A stretch of DNA of 64,000 nucleotides. Origin: Diplolepis rosae. Taxonomy: Eukaryota; Arthropoda; Insecta; Hymenoptera; Diplolepididae. Shown here piece after piece: positions 49,701 to 57,000 of the stretch; positions within the stretch are counted from its first letter, which is position 1, and every line of letters begins with the position of its first letter. Below the pieces are notes generated by a model. That model was not told where the DNA came from. It saw only the letters and a list, made by a program, of their open reading frames with translations, and searched no databases. Made by a program: the position numbers and the translations under genes. The DNA lies in the NCBI GenBank assembly GCA_030998225.1, contig JAPYXD010000308.1:4598001-4662000 (forward strand), in the 5' to 3' direction.

Positions 49701-50975
49701 CTACAATAGTCTATTATTTAGTTCACACCCGGTATCTTTCAAAAATCATTAAGGGAACGGAACCAAAAATTGGCCCCAAATTCGTATTTTTAATTCCCAT
49801 ATACAATGAAACTAAATTAAATTCTGAATAAAATGGTGTATTCAAAATTAAAATTGGACCATAGGAAGCGGTTGAAATAATTAAACGAAATGAGGTCTAG
49901 CAAGCGAGTCTAGTGAAGTTCTGCGCCATATGTGGGACAAAATACAAAATACGGACAAAATAAAATTTCTCCAGGAAGAGTAAGAAATGGTAAGGGAAAG
50001 AGGAAATCAGCTGTTTTGCTAGCGGCGCGCGACAGGCAAAATTATTGTTTAGTTGACTTGACGAAAAAACGCTCTCATGAAACTCACGTTTTCTGCGCAA
50101 CTTGTCCCTGTTTATCATGATGTATTATAACTATCGATCTGATTTTTTTCTTTTAAATTGAAGGTAACATCTGTCTGCACATTTTCTCATATGCTTTAAT
50201 TCGAAATCAAACGTTAAGTATCAGAACCAGTGTGTAGACTAAGTTGATGGAACATGAAGCAAAAAATAAAACGAGATTATAACATGAGTATTGGAGTGAG
50301 AAGGAAAATAGTACGACAAATTGGACAGTATAACGAGTAAAAGGAAGAAAAAAAATTTGAATAAGGTCCATTGGTATGGAATTGGTCAGGGCACAAAGTT
50401 GAGCATCTAAAACCTGGCGTTCCTTGCCGATCGGTTTTTTTTTTTTGGACTTATTTGAGATTTGGGCTACACCGTTCAAAAGTATAGTGTCCTGAACTTA
50501 AACCAGCTAAGATCCTCAGTGAATTGTTTCAACAAAATAATAACATTTCCGTGATTGACGAGGATGGTGATGAAGAGTGAAAACCATCCTGAATGGTGAG
50601 AGACGTGGGGACTCACCGAAATCAAGCACTCCGGATGGTGAGACGCAAAAGGGCTCACCAAAAAATGAAGACTAAAATCTCTCAAGAAAATAACAGACTC
50701 AAACTATGGCAACAAACTGTAGCTTTTTTTTCAATGCAATAAAATTCGATTGCACCAGCTTGAAAAGTCTCCTAACACATGCCTAACACACAAATTGCCT
50801 GTAAAAAATATGGGTACGAAGGTATGAACGTAAAAATATCCCGCTTATTCAGAAGGCGCTTTCAAAAACGCGTTTCCATTTGATGGCAAAAAATTTTACC
50901 TTGAAATAACCTTAACCCTAACTTGATGAAGTCAAACAAACCCTGGATTAAGATTGGGTGATTCCAAAAACGTAT

Positions 50976-51012
<37 letters not shown>

Positions 51013-54000
51013 TATATAATGCACAGAACATTTTTGGTGGGGCTATGTAATTGGTTTTACAGAGTGTAAAACCTATTAGGTATTAGTGTACAGAGTGTGT
51101 GTAGACAATTTTCAAGAATAAGAGGTGATAAATATACAGTCACTATGAGTTATGTTATAAAATTTTTGACTCCACCTAAAATGATCGTTAAAACCGAGGA
51201 GAAAGAAAAGGAGAAGAGGAATCTAGATCTATTAAAGGAGTTGCGACGACTGTACCTTGAATGTTCTGACATGACGGTTGTTTTTAACAATTGTGTTCTG
51301 GGCAGCGCCATTCATCACTAGCACGAGACATAAAGTTCGCCTATAGTTGTTAAAGAAGATATATTGAATTTCAAATTAATAAAAGATGCTTTTAAACTTG
51401 TTTGACTTCTAAGACTTTTTACTAAATTCAGTATTGAATTTCATGGTAAAAATCCAAGGCAGTAAAGGGGTTGAACAGCGTTCTTTAACAATTTGAAATT
51501 AGTAGTAACGTGGTTAAAATACAGTTTTCATTTAATATTAAGACTCACAGGTAGGAATACGGAAAGTATCAGCCTGTAAGTGACTATGAAGAGCGAGAAA
51601 GGATCTGTCGAGGCCTGGGTAGCGTAATTAGTTAGTATACCACTCACGTAAAATGGGGATTCTTAATCGAATCTAGACCAAGGTAAATTTTTTCTTGTTT
51701 TTTATTTGTGACTTGTCACAAGAAAAGGGAACGAAGGATGCAAAAATTGATTGTCAGGTTTTTGCATTTATAAGTAGTTTTTAAATTGTTCTTCCCAATG
51801 GACGAATTCAAAAATCACTCTGTAGAATCTTGCCTTTAATCCTTAGGTCCCTATTTTCGTGACAGGTCACATTTGTTCTTTGTAAGAACCGTAAAATCCA
51901 ATACGGAATAAAATCCTATTTCAAACATGATGCTGGAGTGGATGTGAGGAATGTTGTGCAATAGAAACCCAGTGGTAACTACAAAAGTACTACAGTGAGG
52001 AGTTTGATCTCTAGAGGATGTCCACAAGGGGAATGTACAAGGTGAGGCACATAAAGTGTTACAGAGCGATAGCACTCAAACTATTGATCATATCCAAAAA
52101 TGTTTCAGACAAAAGTTTCAGTGTTCGAGAAGGCCGTCAAACTGGACCACCCTATTTCTTCATCCGTGGAGGTACTTAATCTACGTCAAGGTCAACTCGA
52201 CTTGTTTGAATGGAACCATGTATTTTTTTTCGATGACATTATTACCGATTTTAAGATGAATTCAGCGAACTGCAACACAAGGTCATTCTAGTCATGCAAA
52301 GTATGAAAATAGTCGAAAAATCGAAACATGTTGGAATAAACACTTTCAAAGGATCCACTAACTAATTCCACTCTTTTTTTCCATTTGCCTGCTGCTCACA
52401 TGTGGATTTAGTGCAGCAAAAGCTAAGATAGCAGCCGCATTATTTTCATTAACAATTGTTCGACGTTTGACTCGTGTTTGTTTCTTTCACTGTACCGAAG
52501 CGACAGGAACGGTCAGCTAATTGCTTAAAAGCCATGTGCGATTTTTGTTTCCTATCCGGATAACGAGCCGCATTCAAGTCTTAAGAGTTTCTGTAATGTT
52601 TACAGCATTATCCCAGCACCATCAACATATCAAAATATTCTTGAAATTGGTTCATTTTTGCGTTCTGATGTACTCACATTAGAAGGTAATGCGTGACTAA
52701 CTGATATTTCAGCAGAAAATGCTTACTTTCTGCCGATGTCAACAATACCCTATCGATGTGTATTATCGTGGGTATCGTAAGAAATGAAAAGAAATGAAAA
52801 TGATTTTTCGACTATTTTTATACTTTGCGTGACTAGAGTGACCTTGTTTTGTAGTTCGCTGAATTCGTCTTAAAATCGGTAATAATCTCATCGAAAAAAA
52901 ATATATGGTTCCATTGAAAAAAGTCGAGTTGACCTTGACGTAGCTTCAGCGCCTCCACCGATGAAAAAATAGGGTGGTCCAGTATGACGGCCTTCTCGAA
53001 CACTGAAACTTTTGTCTGAAACATTTTTGGATATGATCAATAGTTTGAGTGCTATCGCTCTGTAACACTTTATGTGCCTCACCTTGTATCCTTCCCTTTT
53101 ATGTTGTGTGTAGTGGTCGAAGGACTCATCTGCAGGTTAAACAAAGCAAGATTTTACACGCAGACACTCAAACTAACTGAATGAGTCGGGCTGCGCTGGC
53201 GACACTGGGGGCTCCTTTCGTAACATCTAGGTTAATCTAGTGATCTAAACGAACATCGAACAGACTAGCAAAAGGAAATAATTTTGCGCTTATATGGGCA
53301 CCTAAACACATGAGCTTTTCATTAAAAATAAAAAATAAAAAATGTGTTCTTTTACCTCAAGAAGTTTTTCAATGATGAGAGGTCTAAGATTCTCGAACCT
53401 TTGGATGGCTTCTCTTATGAAAACCAGGACGTCAGTGGCAGCAGCCTCGTTGTTTTCAGCAAGGAAATCTGCCAAGACTGGTATAACTGTGGCAGCCACA
53501 TCCGAAAATTTTATAGAACAAGCGTGAAGTGTTCTTACAAGAAGTTGTCGATACTTCCCAGCATCTTCGTGCTCCCCTCCGGCACTACGCATAACTTCCT
53601 TCTTTAACAATTGAACCATTTCTTCAATCGTTCGAGTTGTTACCAAGTCCATTGCCAATGACAAGGTTTTCGTGCGTACTTCCAACGCTGGAGAACCTGT
53701 AAAGAAAAAAAGTAATGTGAGTAGTGATCTACTAAAATATCTTACGACTAACCTTAGTCAGGACATCTGACTTTTCTTACCATCTGCGGGATATATGGGG
53801 TCCGTTTAACCCCCTCGCGACGCGATAGTGTAAAATACTTTTATTCAAGATAGTGGGGTTTTAATAAACGTCAATCTTCTCGTCAATCCATATAGAAGAG
53901 AATGGTGTATATAAAAAGGAATTTGGAACTCAAATTGCTAAAAGTGTGCAAAAAGCAGAAAAAAAATGCGAAAAATTCCTAAAATGACTTTGTTTGAAGG

Positions 54001-57000
54001 AAAGAGTTTATCTTTCTTTGCAATCAATCGATCGGAAATATTCAAACTGGATTTTAAAGTGGACACAATACACTGTATGTCCTCAGGCGAAAGTTCTAAT
54101 CGCTCTTCTATGGCATCTAGTGGTGAATAACCTTTGTCACAAGCTAGTAAGCCAGAGTACCTAGTAGGATAAAACCAGGTTATCAGCCAGCAAAAGTCGC
54201 CCAAAAAGGATCAAAAGACTGATTCTTAGAGGAATCACTAGGGTCACTAAGAATACGTGGTCTGTCCGGAAAGTATCGGGCCTACCTTTATATCTCCGCG
54301 CCATAGTGTTCGAGCGATCTCTGCGGGGCATGAACGTCAACAGTAATGCCTCACGAACCTATCGGTTGCTTGCTGACATCTGCCGGACGTATAGTTCATG
54401 CGCAGCGTGTCTTTGTTTACAAAGCTATTTTTGAGTTCGGCGGATTTTGTGATTGTTAAAAATGACTGAAAAACAAGATCAACGAATTTGCATCGAGTTT
54501 TGTTTTCAACTCGGAAAAATGAGTTCGGAAACTATTCAGATGATGCAGAAGGCCTTTAGGAATGAGTTTATGAGCAAAACACGAATAAAAGAGTGGTATA
54601 ATCGTTTCAAAGAAGGCCGCACTTCTGTTGATAGTGATTCTCGTTCTGGCCGACCTTCGACGACAAAAACATTGGATAATATTGAGCGGGTGCGACTTAC
54701 GATTGAAGGTGATCGTCGATTAACTGTTCCTGAACTAGAAAATGATCTCAGAATACCGAAAACTACTGTTTGGGAAAATTTGAACAAGATTTTAGGAACG
54801 ACTCGCGTGTGTGCGGTGACTGGCTTCTTCACCACGATAACACGCCAACGCATTCATCGAATCTTGTGCAGCAGTTTCTGAGTAAACACAGTATTGCATT
54901 GCTTCGACAACCTCCGTACAGTCCCGACATAGCCCCCTGTGACTTTTGGTTGTTTCCAAAAATCAAAAAACCACTCAAAGGACAGCGATTCGATGATAAA
55001 ACGGCGGTTGAAAATAATGCGACGAGCGTACTCAAGGCCATCCCTAAAAGTGAGTTCCGGGACTGTTTCGAGAAGTGGAAACATCGCTGGAACCGTGTTA
55101 TTCAATCAAGTGGGGATTACTTTAGAGGATGCCACCCGCCCGATGAGGAAGAATAACGCCAGCGCGGAGATATAAAGGTAGGCCTGATACTTTCCGGACA
55201 GATCTCGTACACACATAATATTAGGTAATAGGGTAGTGATATTAAGTAGTGGTGAAGCTATTCTCCCAAAACATGGAGACGCTGATACAAGAATGGCTAC
55301 AGGCAGGATGGTAAAGCTGTCACACACTGGTATAAAAGGCAACAAGATCATGGACAGGTGAGCTAAGCTAGCAGCATAAGAAAACTTCACTGGACCGTAA
55401 CTAGCAGTAAGTATTCACGATAGTTGATCATTGAGTAATTCAACAAGTGACTAGTTGTAAGCAGTCAATAATCATATTTTGAAACAAAATAAACCACACA
55501 TAAGCATTAGGTATCTGTAATCTCGAAAGGAACGAGGCAATGGTCTTGACTCGTAGGATGACTAATAAAACAACAACTTTTAAGCAAAATTCGACTTCAT
55601 CCATTAACATAGTCTCCTTTAAGAGTGATACTACATTCCAACGCGTCTCTAAGATTTCGATGCCTTTTTTGTAAAACGATTTATCTTTGACCTCAAAATA
55701 CTAGGTTGTTCAAAAAGTTTTGAAAGCAACATCTATAAAGCAGTAGAAGAACCAAAATTTCTACGCCATTTTAAGATTTCATCTTTCATATGAACATACC
55801 CAAAGTGTCATTCCACTCTGTCAATTCATTGTTTGTTTACAAGCCATTTGAAGTTGACGTGTCAGTGTATTTTTGTACAATGGAAAAAACCGAATATCGT
55901 GCAGTGATAAAATTCTTTGTTTTGGAAGGTTTATCAGCAACGGAAATTCATACAAAAATGGTGAAAGTGTTAAAGGAAGCTGCTCCTTCATTTCCAACTG
56001 TGCATCGATGGGTTTTAGAGTTTAGACGTGGTCGAAAAAGCGTTGAAGACGATCCACGCTCAGGACGTCCAAAAAGTGCATCAACACCAGCATTCATAGC
56101 AAAAGTACAGGATATGGTTTTGGAAGATCGTCGATTGACCGAGACAGATTTAGCAGAGGCCCTAGACATCTCATTAGGCAGTGTGAGTCATATTTTACGT
56201 GAAGTTTTGGGTTTCAGAAAGCTCTGTGCACAATGGGTGCCGCATTCGCTCACAATGGAACAAAAAGACGTTCGAATGCGACTTTCTGAGCAACATTTGG
56301 AGCGTTTTCGAGAGGATAAAAAGGATTTTTTGCGTCGATTCATCACTATGGATGAGACTTGGGTCTTCCATCATGATCCTGAATCAAAACAAGAGGCTAA
56401 GGAGTGGTGTGAACCAGGCACTTCGGCACCGAAGCGAGTTCGTGTCCAGAAATCGGCGAAGAAGGTGTTAGCATCAGTTTTTTAGGATGCAAAGGGGATT
56501 TTGTTGGTGGATTATCTCCAAACTGGCAAAATAATAAATTCTGAATATTATTGTAACCTTTTGGATCAATTGGATGCAAAAATTCGTGAAAAAAGACCCG
56601 GTTTGCACAAGAAAAAAATCCTTTTTCATCAAGACAATGCACCCGCTCACACAGCTCAAAAAACCATCACTAAAATAACCGAATCAAAGTACGAATTGTT
56701 GCAGCATCCACCTTATTCGCCTGATTTAGCTCCCTCTGACTTCTGGCTGTTCTCACACCTCAAGAAATTCCTTCGTGGGAAGCATTTTTCATCAAACGAA
56801 GAGGTTATAGCCGTCATAGAGGAGTATTTTGCAGGCTTTGCAGAAAGTCACTTCCATGATGGGATAAACAAGTTGGAAGACCGTTGGACCAAATGTATTG
56901 ATCTTATGGGAGATTATACTGAGCAATAAAAGTGATTTCACGAAAAAAAAAACGTATTTTCATTTCCGCTTTCAAAACTTTTTGAACAACCTAGTACGCT

